The notes under the pieces are model-generated. The model saw only the letters and a list, made by a program, of their open reading frames with translations, searched no databases and was not told the origin of the DNA. Below, piece by piece: positions 16,496 through 26,586 of a DNA stretch of 64,000 bases (its first letter is position 1; each line of letters opens with the position of its first letter). The position numbers and the translations under genes were made by a program. Origin of the DNA: Maribacter sp. MJ134 (lineage in GTDB: Bacteria > Bacteroidota > Bacteroidia > Flavobacteriales > Flavobacteriaceae); the NCBI RefSeq assembly GCF_003970695.1, contig NZ_CP034570.1:2852001-2916000 (forward strand), written 5' to 3'.

Positions 16496-19400
16496 TTAAA
16501 GTTTTAGCGCTCCAATACCATTCTCCCATAATTTCTTGTTCACTGCAGGCAGGTCTTTTTCCAAAATGGCTTTACCCCTAGATTTTAAAATGGTCCATTG
16601 CTCGTCCAATTCCTGTTTCCGATTCAAATTAGCCTTGTTAACCCTTGGGATACTACTACTGGTTTGATTAATTAAAAACAGATACTCTGCCGTAAATTTA
16701 TTGGGAAAATTTTCCACATCGTCATACGCCTGGGACTTACGTTGAATCATGTCATTATCCCATGCTTCCATTTTTTCCAATACGGCATCAACCTCTTTTT
16801 TAAGTTCGGCATTTTCAACATCTTTTAAATGTTCCTTAAGATCACCCTGAAGACGATACAATGTATTGACCATGTGATGCATTTCTGTAACCTTAGTCTC
16901 CATTTCCGTCATTATATCATCGAACGCTTCATATTGTCCCGGTTTCGTCTCAAAGGTAGGAACGGCCTTAATTTCTCCCTGAGTCTTAACTAGCTTGTCC
17001 CCCACCTTTAATTGAATATCGTATATTCCTGGGATAGCCTTATGACCGTTAAACCCTGCTTCAATATATGCCCCAGGAATTCCAGGCATGGTATTATGGC
17101 TCATGTTCCAAACAAAACGGTTAAGACCTTTATTTTTAGATAGCAAAGGTTCTGGTGACGGTCCGCCGCCATTATGCGGTTTGTAATCAGGGTCCTTTTC
17201 AGAGCTTAAGCTTCTGACCAAGTTTCCTTTGGCATTTCTAATTTCCATCGTCAGGACGGTCGAGTCTTTCAATTCTGGAAGCTCATAGTATATGACGAGT
17301 CCGTTTGCAGGATTAACCCCATTGAAAGGATGTGTCCCCTTGAAAATTTTGGCATTACCGTTTAATTGACTTCTCCATGAACCGTTATAAGCAAGCGCTG
17401 GCTTGTATACATGGAGCTGTTTTTTGGGAGATTCATATTGTGGAAGTAGTTCTAAATCATCTAAAATCCAAAATGCACGACCCGAAGTGGCTACAATTAA
17501 ATCTCCTTGATGTACCTTTAAATCGGTTATGGGGGTCACGGGTAGGTTTAACTGCAAGGATTCCCAATTTTTACCATCATTATAAGAAATGTATATTCCC
17601 TTTTCGGTACCTGCATATAAAAGTCCTTTCCTTTTAGGGTCTTCTCGTACTACTCTCGTAAAGGCACCGTAGGGAATGCCCGCACTGATATTAGTCCACG
17701 TTTTCCCGTAATCCGCCGTCTTATATATAGCTGGAGTATAGTCGTTGAATTTATATCTTGTAGTGGCAATGTACGCAGTAGCAGGCTCATGTGGTGACAC
17801 CTCGATAGCATTAATTAAACACTCCTTCAAAACCTTTGGCGTAATGTTTTGCCAAGTTTGCATGTTATCTTTAGTGATCTGTACAAAGCCATCGTCACTG
17901 CCCGAATAAAACACCCCTTTTTCGTGCGGAGATTCAATGAGGTAGGCTAAGGTTCCGTAGTTTTCGGCTCCTACGGCTTCGTTCGTATAAGGACCACCAC
18001 CATTTCCTTGTTTTTCATCGATATCCCTTGTTAAGTCTGGTGACATCTCTTTCCATGAAACTCCCATGTCCGTAGTTTTCAATACCAATTGTGCTCCATG
18101 GTAAAAAGCATTTGGCTCATGTTGCGAGCGAATAATGGGCGCATTCCAATTGTAGAGGTATTTCATATTTCTGGCTTCCCTACCCAAATATTGAATAGGA
18201 GCCGCCATTATCTGTGTAGACCCCTTGGATTTTGTATCCAAAATCTCTATTGTACCCAAATAACTTCCGCCCATAACGTATCTTGGATTATCTGGGTCAA
18301 AAGCTAAAAAGGCACTTTCCCCACCGGCCGAAGGGCTAAATTCCGCCATGGAGATACCACTACTACTATTCGCCATATTGGCGATCATTGCAGAAGAATA
18401 ATCCTGCTGCCCGGCATATACGTTGTAGGGAAATAGATTATCTGCATTAATGCGGTAAAACTGACCGGTAGGCATATTAAGTTGGGTAGACCAACTAGCC
18501 CCAAAATCAAAGGAAATGGCGGCACCGCCATCGTTAGCTATGACCATATTTTTGGAATTATCCGGATTTATCCATAAATCATGATAATCCCCGTGCGTGC
18601 CCGAAAGTCGTTCCCAGGTTTTACCGCCATCCGTAGAACGCAAAGCAGGTGCGCTTAACACATAGACCGTATCTGCGTCGTTGGGGTCGGCAAATACTTC
18701 AATATAATACCAAGCTCGTTGTACCAAGCGGTTATCTCCGCTGACCATAGACCAACTTTCTCCTGCATCATTTGAAACGAACAACCCACCTTTATCCGCA
18801 TTGGAATCGCTTTCTATCAAGGCATATACCTTATTGGAATTTGCCGGACTAACCGCTATCGCCATTTTGCCTTTTTCCTCGGGCAAGCCTTTGTGAATTT
18901 TTGACCAAGTTTCGCCTGCGTCCGTAGATTTGTACAACCCACTTCCTTTGCCTCCACTAATGACCATATTAGGTTTCCGTTGGTGTTCCCACATAGCGGC
19001 GTACATAATCTCTGGATAATTGGCGTCCATGGAAAGTTCCGCAGCGCCAGTCAAATTATTGACGAACAAGGTGTTTTTCCAAGTAATACCACCATCTACT
19101 GATTTATAGATTCCTCTTTCCGCGTTACCTTCGTGCAGTGCACCTTGTGCAGCAACATAAACAACGTCCGGATTGGTAGGATGAATTATAACCCGAGAAA
19201 TATGCTGCGTTTTTTCCAGGCCTAAATGCTTCCATGTTTTCCCAGCGTCAGTAGACTTATAAACACCGTCGCCATAGGAGGTCATTACACCTCTTGGCGC
19301 ATGTTCTCCCATACCCACATACACGACATTCGGATTTGATTTTGATACGGCTACTGCCCCAACGGAACCGGTTTTAAAATAACCATCGGAGATATTTTCC

Positions 19401-19621
19401 CATTTTTGTCCCGCTGTTTCTGTTTTCCAAAGGCCACCGCCGGTTGTTCCCATGTAATAGGTCATAGGATCCCCAACAACACCACTTGCCGTTACGGAAC
19501 GCCCACCTCGATAAGGACCAATATTCCGATATTTCACAGGCTGAAAATAGTCGTTGACCGTTTGTCCGAAAGTAATGACTGTTACCAGGACGAGTACTAG
19601 GGATAAAAATTGTTTTCTCAT
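16496..19621 (-). CDS. secreted sortilin/BNR-repeat beta-propeller protein (copy A)
   Basis: A 1041-residue exported protein with a signal peptide ([15 protein letters not shown]). It carries many VPS10/sortilin- or BNR-type repeats seen as recurring Asp-box cores such as [27 protein letters not shown] and KTADYGKTW over residues about 25-700. A helical C-terminal region follows (about 880-1000). The segment [12 protein letters not shown] is characteristic of this flavobacterial family, which databases often label glycosyl hydrolase with no proof of activity. It is a close paralogue of the next gene upstream (19715-22849); the two are tandem on one strand. Confidence 0.85.
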   Translation of the reverse strand: MRKQFLSLVLVLVTVITFGQTVNDYFQPVKYRNIGPYRGGRSVTASGVVGDPMTYYMGTTGGGLWKTETAGQKWENISDGYFKTGSVGAVAVSKSNPNVVYVGMGEHAPRGVMTSYGDGVYKSTDAGKTWKHLGLEKTQHISRVIIHPTNPDVVYVAAQGALHEGNAERGIYKSVDGGITWKNTLFVNNLTGAAELSMDANYPEIMYAAMWEHQRKPNMVISGGKGSGLYKSTDAGETWSKIHKGLPEEKGKMAIAVSPANSNKVYALIESDSNADKGGLFVSNDAGESWSMVSGDNRLVQRAWYYIEVFADPNDADTVYVLSAPALRSTDGGKTWERLSGTHGDYHDLWINPDNSKNMVIANDGGAAISFDFGASWSTQLNMPTGQFYRINADNLFPYNVYAGQQDYSSAMIANMANSSSGISMAEFSPSAGGESAFLAFDPDNPRYVMGGSYLGTIEILDTKSKGSTQIMAAPIQYLGREARNMKYLYNWNAPIIRSQHEPNAFYHGAQLVLKTTDMGVSWKEMSPDLTRDIDEKQGNGGGPYTNEAVGAENYGTLAYLIESPHEKGVFYSGSDDGFVQITKDNMQTWQNITPKVLKECLINAIEVSPHEPATAYIATTRYKFNDYTPAIYKTADYGKTWTNISAGIPYGAFTRVVREDPKRKGLLYAGTEKGIYISYNDGKNWESLQLNLPVTPITDLKVHQGDLIVATSGRAFWILDDLELLPQYESPKKQLHVYKPALAYNGSWRSQLNGNAKIFKGTHPFNGVNPANGLVIYYELPELKDSTVLTMEIRNAKGNLVRSLSSEKDPDYKPHNGGGPSPEPLLSKNKGLNRFVWNMSHNTMPGIPGAYIEAGFNGHKAIPGIYDIQLKVGDKLVKTQGEIKAVPTFETKPGQYEAFDDIMTEMETKVTEMHHMVNTLYRLQGDLKEHLKDVENAELKKEVDAVLEKMEAWDNDMIQRKSQAYDDVENFPNKFTAEYLFLINQTSSSIPRVNKANLNRKQELDEQWTILKSRGKAILEKDLPAVNKKLWENGIGALKL

Positions 19622-19653
19622 TATGTTTTTATATAATTAAATTTGGTGTTCAT

Positions 19654-19681
19654 GCGCTTCTCGACTCCGCTCTGAATGACA
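19654..19681. repeat. copy of dispersed intergenic repeat
   Basis: The 28-bp stretch at 19654-19681 contains TTCTCGACTCCGCTCTGAAT and then GACA. On the other strand it begins TGTCATTCAGAGCGGAGTCG. From memory, this closely matches a short dispersed repeat often seen between genes in Bacteroidota genomes (TGTCATTC-GAGC-AGTCGA type). It is G+C-richer than the surrounding A+T-rich spacer and lies between the two propeller genes. The identity as a dispersed repeat is recalled, not computed. Confidence 0.5.
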
Positions 19682-19714
19682 GAAACATCACGAAACACTT
19701 AATTCAATAGCTGG

Positions 19715-22700
19715 CTATTCAACAAATAAATAATTCAGCTTTAAATTATTAAAAGCACTATTGAATTCTTGAAGCTCTTTTGAGATAACCGCATCAAAAG
19801 TGTCTAACTGCTTAATTATTTTTCCCGTAAGTTCATTCTTTACAGCAATGTCCTGCTCCGTAGGTGGAAAATCATCAATGGCCACCAGACTATTTAGATG
19901 CCCTAATTTATTTGTTAGCTTAATGGGAAAATTCAAGGGGTCTTGGTTACTTCTGTTTTTCGTTTGATACAAGGCCTTTTCAACCTCTTCCAAACGTTCT
20001 TTCATCGCCTTAGCCTTCGTTACTAATTCCTTTGTGGCTTCATTATCCTTGTACTGGGAAGAAAAGGCATCTAGCTGGGTATTGATTTTCCTGATTTTCT
20101 TTATAGATTGATGCGCTTTATCAATTGTTGTATTGATATCGGTGATGAAGTTGAATTGTTCTTGCATTTCCTGCACCGAAGCTTCTGCTCTGGGATCCGG
20201 TACAATTTTAAAAGTCTCCGTGCTTCTATCGCCATTGACATTTAAGTGTACTTTGTAGCTTCCCGGAACGGCTTTGGCACCATCAAGACTTGCCCACCAT
20301 AAGATCATACCATCTAATTTTTCAGCTCCCTTTCCACGAGTATCCCAAACGAAGGTGTTTCCTCCTTTTTTTAGCTCTAGCTTTTTGTTTTTCTCTTTGG
20401 TAGTGTTGCTGTAATTCGCCAAGGTATCACCCGCCATTGAGGTAAAGGTTAGGTTAATACTGTCCTTTTCCGATAGATTCTTTAGATAGAAGTGGGTTAT
20501 CACTCCGTTAGTATGGTTTTGTCCCGCGGTTTTAGACGGGGTTTTAGCTGCTCTTCCCTTGGTCCTGTAAGCGTCCTTTGGTTTGTATAAAATTGAAGAA
20601 GCGGATTTCTTGTTAGTATCTAGCTGATGAAGAACGGTAAGGTCGTCTATCATCCAAACACTTCGTCCTTGCGTGGCAACAATCAAGTTGTTATCCTTAA
20701 TTGTTAGATCCGTTATGGGCACAATAGGTAGATTCAACTGAAAAGAGCTCCAATTTGCACCATCATCAAAAGAAATATACATGCCTGTTTCCGTTCCTGC
20801 ATACAATAATCCTTTTCTTTTAGGGTCTTCGCGAACTACTCTAGTAAAATGCTCTTTATCGATACCGTTTATAATTTTTGTCCAGGTCTTCCCATAATCC
20901 GTAGTCTTGTATAAATACGGTTGAAAATCACCCAGTTTATAGCGTGTAGCGGCAATGTAGCAAGTGCCTTCATCAAATGCGGATGGTTCAATACTATTGA
21001 TCATATTCCACTCGGGCATCCCGGTTGGAGTAACATTATCCCAAGAAGCTCCTCCATCTTTGGAAACGTGCACCAATCCATCATCACTACCTACCCAAAG
21101 CAAACCTTCTTTTAGAGGACTTTCGTTAGCAGCGAAAATGGTACAGTAGTACTCCACACTGGTATTATCCTGAGTTATTGGACCACCACTTGAACCCAAC
21201 TTGGTAGGGTCGTTTCTTGTAAGGTCGCCACTTAGCACCTTCCAACTCTGTCCTTCATTTTCCGAGACGTGTACGTGTTGCGAAAAGGTGTATAGTTTCT
21301 TTGGATCATGTCTGCTGAAAATAATGGGAAAGTTCCACTGGAAACGGTATTTCATAGCTTCCGCTCCTGCTCCCATAGGGTTATCCGGCCAAACATTAAT
21401 GCCCCTCACCGTTCCTTTGTCGTGGTTTACCCGGGTAAGGAAACCGTCATAACTACCTCCATATACAATATCGTTATTAGTGGGGTCCACGGCAATATGC
21501 GCCGATTCTCCTCCGGCCGTTGGTTCCCAGTCTGACTCGTCTATGCTACCCCCATCACTGCGATGGTTGATACGCAAGGTAGAATTATCCTGTTGTGCCA
21601 CGTAAATACGGTACGGGAAGGCATTATCCGTAGTTACCCTGTAAAATTGGGCGGTAGGTTGGTTATAATAGGTACTCCAAGTTTCGCCTCCGTCGTAGGA
21701 TATCTGTGCGCCGCCATCGTCCCCGATAATCATGCGTTGGGAATTTTCAGGCGCAATCCATAAGTCATGATGATCCCCGTGAGGCGCATTAAAGGTATTG
21801 AAGGTTTTTCCACCATCGGTAGATTTGTGATATCTAACGTTCAACACATAAACCACATCTTCATCTTCGGTATCAGCATAGACTCTTGTATAATACCATG
21901 CCCTTTGGCGTAATTTTCTTTCACTGTTGACCTGTATCCATTTTTTACCCCCATCGTCAGAGCGGTACAGACCGCCTTTTTCTTTATTCTCAACAATGGC
22001 CCAAACACGTTCCGAATTCTTGGGTGACACCGTAATCCCCATAATTCCCAAGGTATCTTTTGGAAAACCTTCGTTCTTTGATATTTCTGTCCATGTTTCC
22101 CCACTATCCGTACTTTTCCAAAGTGCCGAACCTGCTCCACCACTACTTAAACTGTACGGGGTTCTTTGTGCGCGCCATGTAGAAGCATATAAAATTCTTG
22201 GATTGTTCGGGTCTAAGGTCAAATCAACGGCACCTGCCTGGTCGTTTACGAATAAAATCTGTTTCCAATTTTTCCCCCCATCGGTACTTTTGTAGATTCC
22301 CCTTTCTTTCGTAGGCTTATAAATATTACCGAGTACCGCTGCATAAACGATATTGTAATCCGTAGGGTGCACTTTTATTCTTGGCACATGACGACTATTT
22401 TCTAATCCGGCGGACATCCATGTCTTACCTCCGTTCTCCGTTTTCCAAATTCCATAACCAGAAGACACGTTCCCCCTTAAGGTTTTTTCGCCTCCACCCA
22501 CATAGATGACGTTGGGGTCGCTCTTTGCTACTTCAACGGCGCCGATACTACCGCCAAAGTAACCATCGGATATATTACTCCACGTACGGCCACCATCTAG
22601 AGTTTTCCAAACCCCGCCACCCGCTGCTCCAAAATAAAATAGATTAGGTTCTCCAGGCACACCCGTTACCGCAGCAGAACGACCCCCTCTAAACGGGCCT

Positions 22701-22849
22701 ACCAAACGATAGTCAAGACTTGAATATAAATCTTCTGGATATTGGGGCGTAACAGTATTGGATTTTTTCTTGCGCTGTGCTTCGGTATTCGTTGGAAAAA
22801 GGAATAAGACAAGCAATAGCACACTTGCCCATGTGTAGAAATTTTTCAT
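19715..22849 (-). CDS. secreted sortilin/BNR-repeat beta-propeller protein (copy B)
   Basis: A 1044-residue paralogue of the protein at 16496-19621 with the same architecture: signal peptide (VLLLVLFLFPTNTEAQ), YRLVGPFRGGRSAAVTG, repeated Asp-box cores (KTLDGGRTW, KTENGGKTW, KSTDGGKNW, KSTDSGETW), DHHDLWIAP, and a helical C-terminal region (about 880-1010). Long identical stretches such as [21 protein letters not shown] (19 of 21 positions shared) show a tandem duplication. There is no visible T9SS C-terminal domain in either copy. The function is unknown; surface or periplasmic ligand binding or peptidase-like roles are guesses. Confidence 0.85.
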   Translation of the reverse strand: MKNFYTWASVLLLVLFLFPTNTEAQRKKKSNTVTPQYPEDLYSSLDYRLVGPFRGGRSAAVTGVPGEPNLFYFGAAGGGVWKTLDGGRTWSNISDGYFGGSIGAVEVAKSDPNVIYVGGGEKTLRGNVSSGYGIWKTENGGKTWMSAGLENSRHVPRIKVHPTDYNIVYAAVLGNIYKPTKERGIYKSTDGGKNWKQILFVNDQAGAVDLTLDPNNPRILYASTWRAQRTPYSLSSGGAGSALWKSTDSGETWTEISKNEGFPKDTLGIMGITVSPKNSERVWAIVENKEKGGLYRSDDGGKKWIQVNSERKLRQRAWYYTRVYADTEDEDVVYVLNVRYHKSTDGGKTFNTFNAPHGDHHDLWIAPENSQRMIIGDDGGAQISYDGGETWSTYYNQPTAQFYRVTTDNAFPYRIYVAQQDNSTLRINHRSDGGSIDESDWEPTAGGESAHIAVDPTNNDIVYGGSYDGFLTRVNHDKGTVRGINVWPDNPMGAGAEAMKYRFQWNFPIIFSRHDPKKLYTFSQHVHVSENEGQSWKVLSGDLTRNDPTKLGSSGGPITQDNTSVEYYCTIFAANESPLKEGLLWVGSDDGLVHVSKDGGASWDNVTPTGMPEWNMINSIEPSAFDEGTCYIAATRYKLGDFQPYLYKTTDYGKTWTKIINGIDKEHFTRVVREDPKRKGLLYAGTETGMYISFDDGANWSSFQLNLPIVPITDLTIKDNNLIVATQGRSVWMIDDLTVLHQLDTNKKSASSILYKPKDAYRTKGRAAKTPSKTAGQNHTNGVITHFYLKNLSEKDSINLTFTSMAGDTLANYSNTTKEKNKKLELKKGGNTFVWDTRGKGAEKLDGMILWWASLDGAKAVPGSYKVHLNVNGDRSTETFKIVPDPRAEASVQEMQEQFNFITDINTTIDKAHQSIKKIRKINTQLDAFSSQYKDNEATKELVTKAKAMKERLEEVEKALYQTKNRSNQDPLNFPIKLTNKLGHLNSLVAIDDFPPTEQDIAVKNELTGKIIKQLDTFDAVISKELQEFNSAFNNLKLNYLFVE

Positions 22850-22921
22850 TTTTTAAGTAGTTGAATTAGTCTAGCTTAAATGTAATGAAAAGCAGTATTA
22901 CAATGAAATTACGAAGTAGGT

Positions 22922-23041
22922 TTATTCTTGATTTTTCTCAGAAATCTTCTTGTACGCTTTCTTCGATTTGAACAATTCTATGAAACTGTAAACAAGTAAC
23001 CCAATGGAAATAATGAATATGCCAATAATAAGTATGCCCAT
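22922..23041 (-). CDS. 39-residue single-pass membrane peptide
   Basis: An intact ATG-to-TAA frame of 39 codons in an otherwise empty 294-bp gap. It starts MGILIIGIFIISIGLLVYSF, giving one strong TM helix (about 2-21), and continues into a basic tail with KSKKAYKK and KISEKNQE. The composition and charge asymmetry are those of a real small membrane protein, not random A+T-rich DNA. It lies between the two secreted propeller proteins on the same strand. There is no recognised family. Confidence 0.55.
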   Translation of the reverse strand: MGILIIGIFIISIGLLVYSFIELFKSKKAYKKISEKNQE

Positions 23042-23143
23042 AAGTGGTAAAGTATTTTAGTATTAGAAACATGTTTCTACACCAAAGTCACATCTAAGGC
23101 GAACTTAACACCATCGGACAAGAAGTTTCAGCAGAAGTATTCG

Positions 23144-24247
23144 CTAATTCAAAAATTGCAAGCAAACGGGGTTTGGTAATTTTTCGCTCTTAAGAAAGGT
23201 TAGGGTGCCGGACTCAGTATCCCGTTTAAAAATAGAGACGTTATCACTTTTCTGGTTCGCAACAAGTAAAAAATTATTGGTCGGGTCCAAAGTAAAATTT
23301 CTTGGCCAGTCTCCTCTAACTGCTTCCCTTCCGGCTAATTTTAATTTACCCGAAACTTCATCAACCATAAAAATCACTATCGTATTTTCGCCCCTATTGG
23401 ATCCATAAAGAAATTTACCGTCTTTTGATAGGTGCACATCGGCGCAATAGCTATCTCCATTGAAATCCTTTGATATCGTACTAATTGTGTCCACTTCATT
23501 AAATACATTTTCCGCATTCCTTTGCAAAAGGGTAATAGTAGAATTCAATTCGTTAATAACGTATAGAAATTCGTGGTTCTCTGAGAAAACAAAATGTCGG
23601 GGACCTGCACCCTTTTTCAAATCTATCGACGGTTGCTCGCCTGCAATGAAATCGCCGTCGACGTTTTGGTAACGCTTTATTGCGTCAAGACCTAAATCAG
23701 ACACGAATAGCTCGCCTCTACTACCTTTTGCCATGTGGGCATGTGGTTTAGAGAGCGTATCAATACTTATGTGATTGATTATTTGATGTTTTTCAGACAA
23801 ACTACCATCATACTCCAAATCGGCAACCATGACATTGCCACCAGTGTAGTTTGATACTACTAACTTATTTTTCCCCGTAAGCGAAACATGACAAGGATGT
23901 GCTCCCCCCGTACCTAAACTATTTTGAAATGTCAAAAGTCCATCGCTTATTTTGAAAGCAGAGACACCACCGCCCAAGGAATCAAAATCAGCCGTTTCCT
24001 GTACGGCGTACAAGTTCTGTTTATCGTGTGAAATCGTTAAGAAAGATGGGTTGGGCAAAGTAACCGCCAATTTTTTAGCGGATAATTCACCTGTACTGGC
24101 GTTAAAACTGTAAGAATAAATTCCTTCACTCTCACCATCTGTATAAGTACCTACAAATAACCGATATGTTTTAGAGGGTTGGTTCATTTTACATCCAAGG
24201 AATAAGCTTATAAAAAAAAGTAGTGCATAGGTGTGTTTGTTTTTCAT
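23144..24247 (-). CDS. lactonase-family beta-propeller lipoprotein (Pgl/YbhE-like)
   Basis: A 367-residue seven-bladed propeller of the lactonase (PF10282) family, related to 6-phosphogluconolactonase YbhE. A lipobox (FFISLFLGC, Cys19) indicates a membrane lipoprotein. Conserved segments include RLFVGTYTDGESEGIYSY, NPSFLTISHDKQNLYAV, GGAHPCHVSL, VSNYTGGNVMV and GAGPRHFVFSENHEFLYV. Export argues against a role in cytoplasmic pentose-phosphate flux, so the true substrate is open. It is a monocistronic minus-strand gene upstream of the propeller pair. Confidence 0.87.
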   Translation of the reverse strand: MKNKHTYALLFFISLFLGCKMNQPSKTYRLFVGTYTDGESEGIYSYSFNASTGELSAKKLAVTLPNPSFLTISHDKQNLYAVQETADFDSLGGGVSAFKISDGLLTFQNSLGTGGAHPCHVSLTGKNKLVVSNYTGGNVMVADLEYDGSLSEKHQIINHISIDTLSKPHAHMAKGSRGELFVSDLGLDAIKRYQNVDGDFIAGEQPSIDLKKGAGPRHFVFSENHEFLYVINELNSTITLLQRNAENVFNEVDTISTISKDFNGDSYCADVHLSKDGKFLYGSNRGENTIVIFMVDEVSGKLKLAGREAVRGDWPRNFTLDPTNNFLLVANQKSDNVSIFKRDTESGTLTFLKSEKLPNPVCLQFLN

Positions 24248-24314
24248 CTATCAAGAATTTATTAGATTAAATAATGTAGTTGAATACTGTTAAACCGTAA
24301 ACAGCGTAAACGAC

Positions 24315-25346
24315 CTAAACCGGCAAAAGCTCTTTTTCTTCCCAAGAATTTACCCAATTTGCCATAACCTGCACCCAAGCATCGCTATCGTTTAGGCAGG
24401 CAATATGTTTGTAATGTTCGCCTCCCGCCTCTTCAAACTGTTCCTTCCCTTCCATCGCAATTTCCTCCAAGGTTTCTAGACAGTCGCTCACAAAGGCAGG
24501 TGTAATAACGGCCAGACGTTTTTTGCCTTCTTTGGCCAAACGTTCAAACTCATAATCCGTGTAGGGTTTTAACCAAGGGTCCCCCGCCAATCTGGATTGA
24601 AAAGAAGTACTTACCTGCTCGTTCGCCAGGCCTAAATAAGCTTTTACACTTTCCGTAGTGTCATATACTTGATGACGGTAACAGGTATTATGGGCCACAG
24701 AGTTTATATTACAGCAACTACCATCTATTTTACAGTGAAAACGGGTAGGGTCGCTTTTTCTGATATGGCGTTCTGGTATGCCGTGGTAGGAAAACAGAAT
24801 ATGATCGTATTCAAAGTCTTTTAATCCCTCTTTAATATTTTCGGACAAGGCTTTAATGTAATCCGGATTCTTATAGAAGGCTGGCATTGTGGTGACCTTC
24901 ATTTCAGGAAAAAGTTTTTGCTGATCTTCCAACACCTTCACTACTACTGTCTCATAGGAAGACATGGCGTAATGCGGGTATAGGGGAACTAGCAACACAT
25001 CGTCCACGCCTTTTTCCTTCAACTCTTGCAATGCATTTTTTATGGTCATGGTACCGTAACGCATCCCTAGCGCAACGGGCATTTTGGTGTGCTCACGTAA
25101 TTTTTTTGTAAACCGTTCGGAGAGCACAATTAAAGGAGAGCCTTCATCCCACCAAATCTTTGCATAAGCCTTAGCAGATTTCTTGGGCCTAGTTTGAAGT
25201 ATTATCCCTCTGACCAATAGCGTTCTTAACCATTTTGGAGCATCTATTACACGCTCATCCATGAGAAACTCATCCAAATAAGGTTTCACATCCTCTGCGG
25301 TAGGATTATCAGGGGAACCCAAATTAACTAGTAAAACTCCTTTCAT
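24315..25346 (-). CDS. hemH: ferrochelatase HemH
   Basis: A 343-residue ferrochelatase that inserts Fe2+ into protoporphyrin IX, the last step of heme synthesis. The start MKGVLLVNLGSPDNPTAEDV and the catalytic-site segment ILFSYHGIPERHIRK (active-site His) are diagnostic, as is VITPAFVSDCLETLEEI near the C-terminus. A CKIDGSCCN cluster is visible in the middle. It is transcribed away from mscS and close to the other hem genes in this window. Confidence 0.96.
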   Translation of the reverse strand: MKGVLLVNLGSPDNPTAEDVKPYLDEFLMDERVIDAPKWLRTLLVRGIILQTRPKKSAKAYAKIWWDEGSPLIVLSERFTKKLREHTKMPVALGMRYGTMTIKNALQELKEKGVDDVLLVPLYPHYAMSSYETVVVKVLEDQQKLFPEMKVTTMPAFYKNPDYIKALSENIKEGLKDFEYDHILFSYHGIPERHIRKSDPTRFHCKIDGSCCNINSVAHNTCYRHQVYDTTESVKAYLGLANEQVSTSFQSRLAGDPWLKPYTDYEFERLAKEGKKRLAVITPAFVSDCLETLEEIAMEGKEQFEEAGGEHYKHIACLNDSDAWVQVMANWVNSWEEKELLPV

Positions 25347-25365
25347 GCTGCTTTGTGTTTTAAAA

Positions 25366-25373
25366 CAAAAATA
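25366..25373 (-). promoter_or_regulatory. -7 box of hemH
   Basis: On the minus strand this reads TATTTTTG, an exact TAnnTTTG element ending 19 nt before the hemH ATG. No -33 TTG at the ideal spacing. Confidence 0.5.
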
Positions 25374-25432
25374 CGAGTTGACATCAATATTACCCTAACG
25401 GATGAGCAATACTTTATCAATGGTGATATAAG

Positions 25433-25463
25433 TTGTTTCAATCGCAGCTTAATGATAACTTTG
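25433..25463 (+). promoter_or_regulatory. complete Bacteroidota promoter of mscS
   Basis: A -33 TTG (25433-25435) and a -7 TAACTTTG (25456-25463) sit at the standard 23-nt start-to-start spacing. The leader to the mscS ATG is about 36 nt. This is one of the two best promoters in the window. Confidence 0.7.
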
Positions 25464-25503
25464 ACGACAACTAATTCATGATTTCGCTACAAACCTAAAA
25501 CCT

Positions 25504-26568
25504 ATGGACACTGTTTTTAAGGATATGCCCAAGGAGGCTATTTTATATCTGAGTTTAACCTTTGGTAGTTTTCTTATACTCTATTGGACGGTACTTTTTG
25601 TTTTGCGAAAACTGGGTAGGGACCCCAAGTACTTACTGCCCGAAGGCGTTATGAAGCGGGTAGCTTTTCCTATTTTCCTAATCTTTGTTTCCATCGTTAT
25701 TAGAATGGCCTCTTTTAGGCAATTGCTAGGACTAGAGAATGAAGGATACCTTTTTCGAAAAGCAAGTACCTTGCTTTTCATCTTCGCCGCAACGTGGTTG
25801 GTAATAGGAGTTTTAAAGGTGATAAAAAAACTTATCATACATAACTACGACGTTAGTTCTTCCGATAACCTGAAAGCCAGAAAAATATACACGCAGTTTA
25901 ATATTCTGGAACGGATTATCATATTTATAGTAGTAATATTAGCTATAGGCCTAGCGCTAATGAGTTTTGAAGAAATTCGTGAAATCGGGGTCAGTATCTT
26001 TGCCTCTGCAGGGGTTGCCGGTATAATCATAGGGTTCTCCGCTCAGAAATTAATAGGGACCATTCTTGCGGGTATTCAAATAGCCGTTGCGCAGCCCATA
26101 AAAATAGATGATGTTGTCATTGTTGAGGGTGAATGGGGACGTATAGAGGAAATTACCCTGACCTATGTGGTCGTTAAAATATGGGATAAACGTAGGCTGA
26201 TAGTCCCAACTCCCTATTTTATTGAGAAACCCTTCCAGAACTGGACCAAATCGTCTTCGGACATTTTAGGAACCGTGTTCCTTCATATGGATTATAGGGT
26301 TCCGTTCGATGCGCTCAGAAAAGAACTCGATACCATTTTAGAAAGCACGGACTTATGGGACGGTGAAGCAAGTAATATTCAAATAACCGATAGCAAAGCG
26401 ACCTATGTGGAGGTCAGGGCCATGGTCAGTGCTCGGAATGCATCAGACGCGTGGGATTTAAGAGTGCTGGTACGGGAAAGACTGATTACTTTTTTACAAG
26501 AAAACTATCCGGATAGTATTGCTCACAACAGGGTGTTGTTGAAGGACGTTAATACAAAAGAACAATAA
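25504..26568 (+). CDS. MscS-family mechanosensitive ion channel
   Basis: A 354-residue inner-membrane channel. Four hydrophobic N-terminal segments precede the pore-lining TM and MscS beta domain (SIFASAGVAGIIIGFSAQ, then QPIKIDDVVIVEGEWGRIEE and RRLIVPTPYFIEKPFQNWT). A soluble alpha/beta C-terminal domain follows. The length is slightly above E. coli MscS (286), consistent with extra TMs. It relieves osmotic pressure. It has its own promoter, and the DUF1460 gene follows 18 nt downstream. Confidence 0.93.
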   Translation: MDTVFKDMPKEAILYLSLTFGSFLILYWTVLFVLRKLGRDPKYLLPEGVMKRVAFPIFLIFVSIVIRMASFRQLLGLENEGYLFRKASTLLFIFAATWLVIGVLKVIKKLIIHNYDVSSSDNLKARKIYTQFNILERIIIFIVVILAIGLALMSFEEIREIGVSIFASAGVAGIIIGFSAQKLIGTILAGIQIAVAQPIKIDDVVIVEGEWGRIEEITLTYVVVKIWDKRRLIVPTPYFIEKPFQNWTKSSSDILGTVFLHMDYRVPFDALRKELDTILESTDLWDGEASNIQITDSKATYVEVRAMVSARNASDAWDLRVLVRERLITFLQENYPDSIAHNRVLLKDVNTKEQ

Positions 26569-26586
26569 ATACGTACTTTTATTCCC

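Noticed and set aside
21841-22295. Overlapping frames of 100 (minus) and 122 (plus) codons
   Set aside because: They sit inside the repetitive propeller gene in other frames; repeated coding DNA makes long shadow frames.
16496-22849. Many recurring short DNA units suggesting a repeat array or CRISPR
   Set aside because: The repeats are degenerate, in-frame Asp-box propeller blades of two proteins, not identical spaced repeats.
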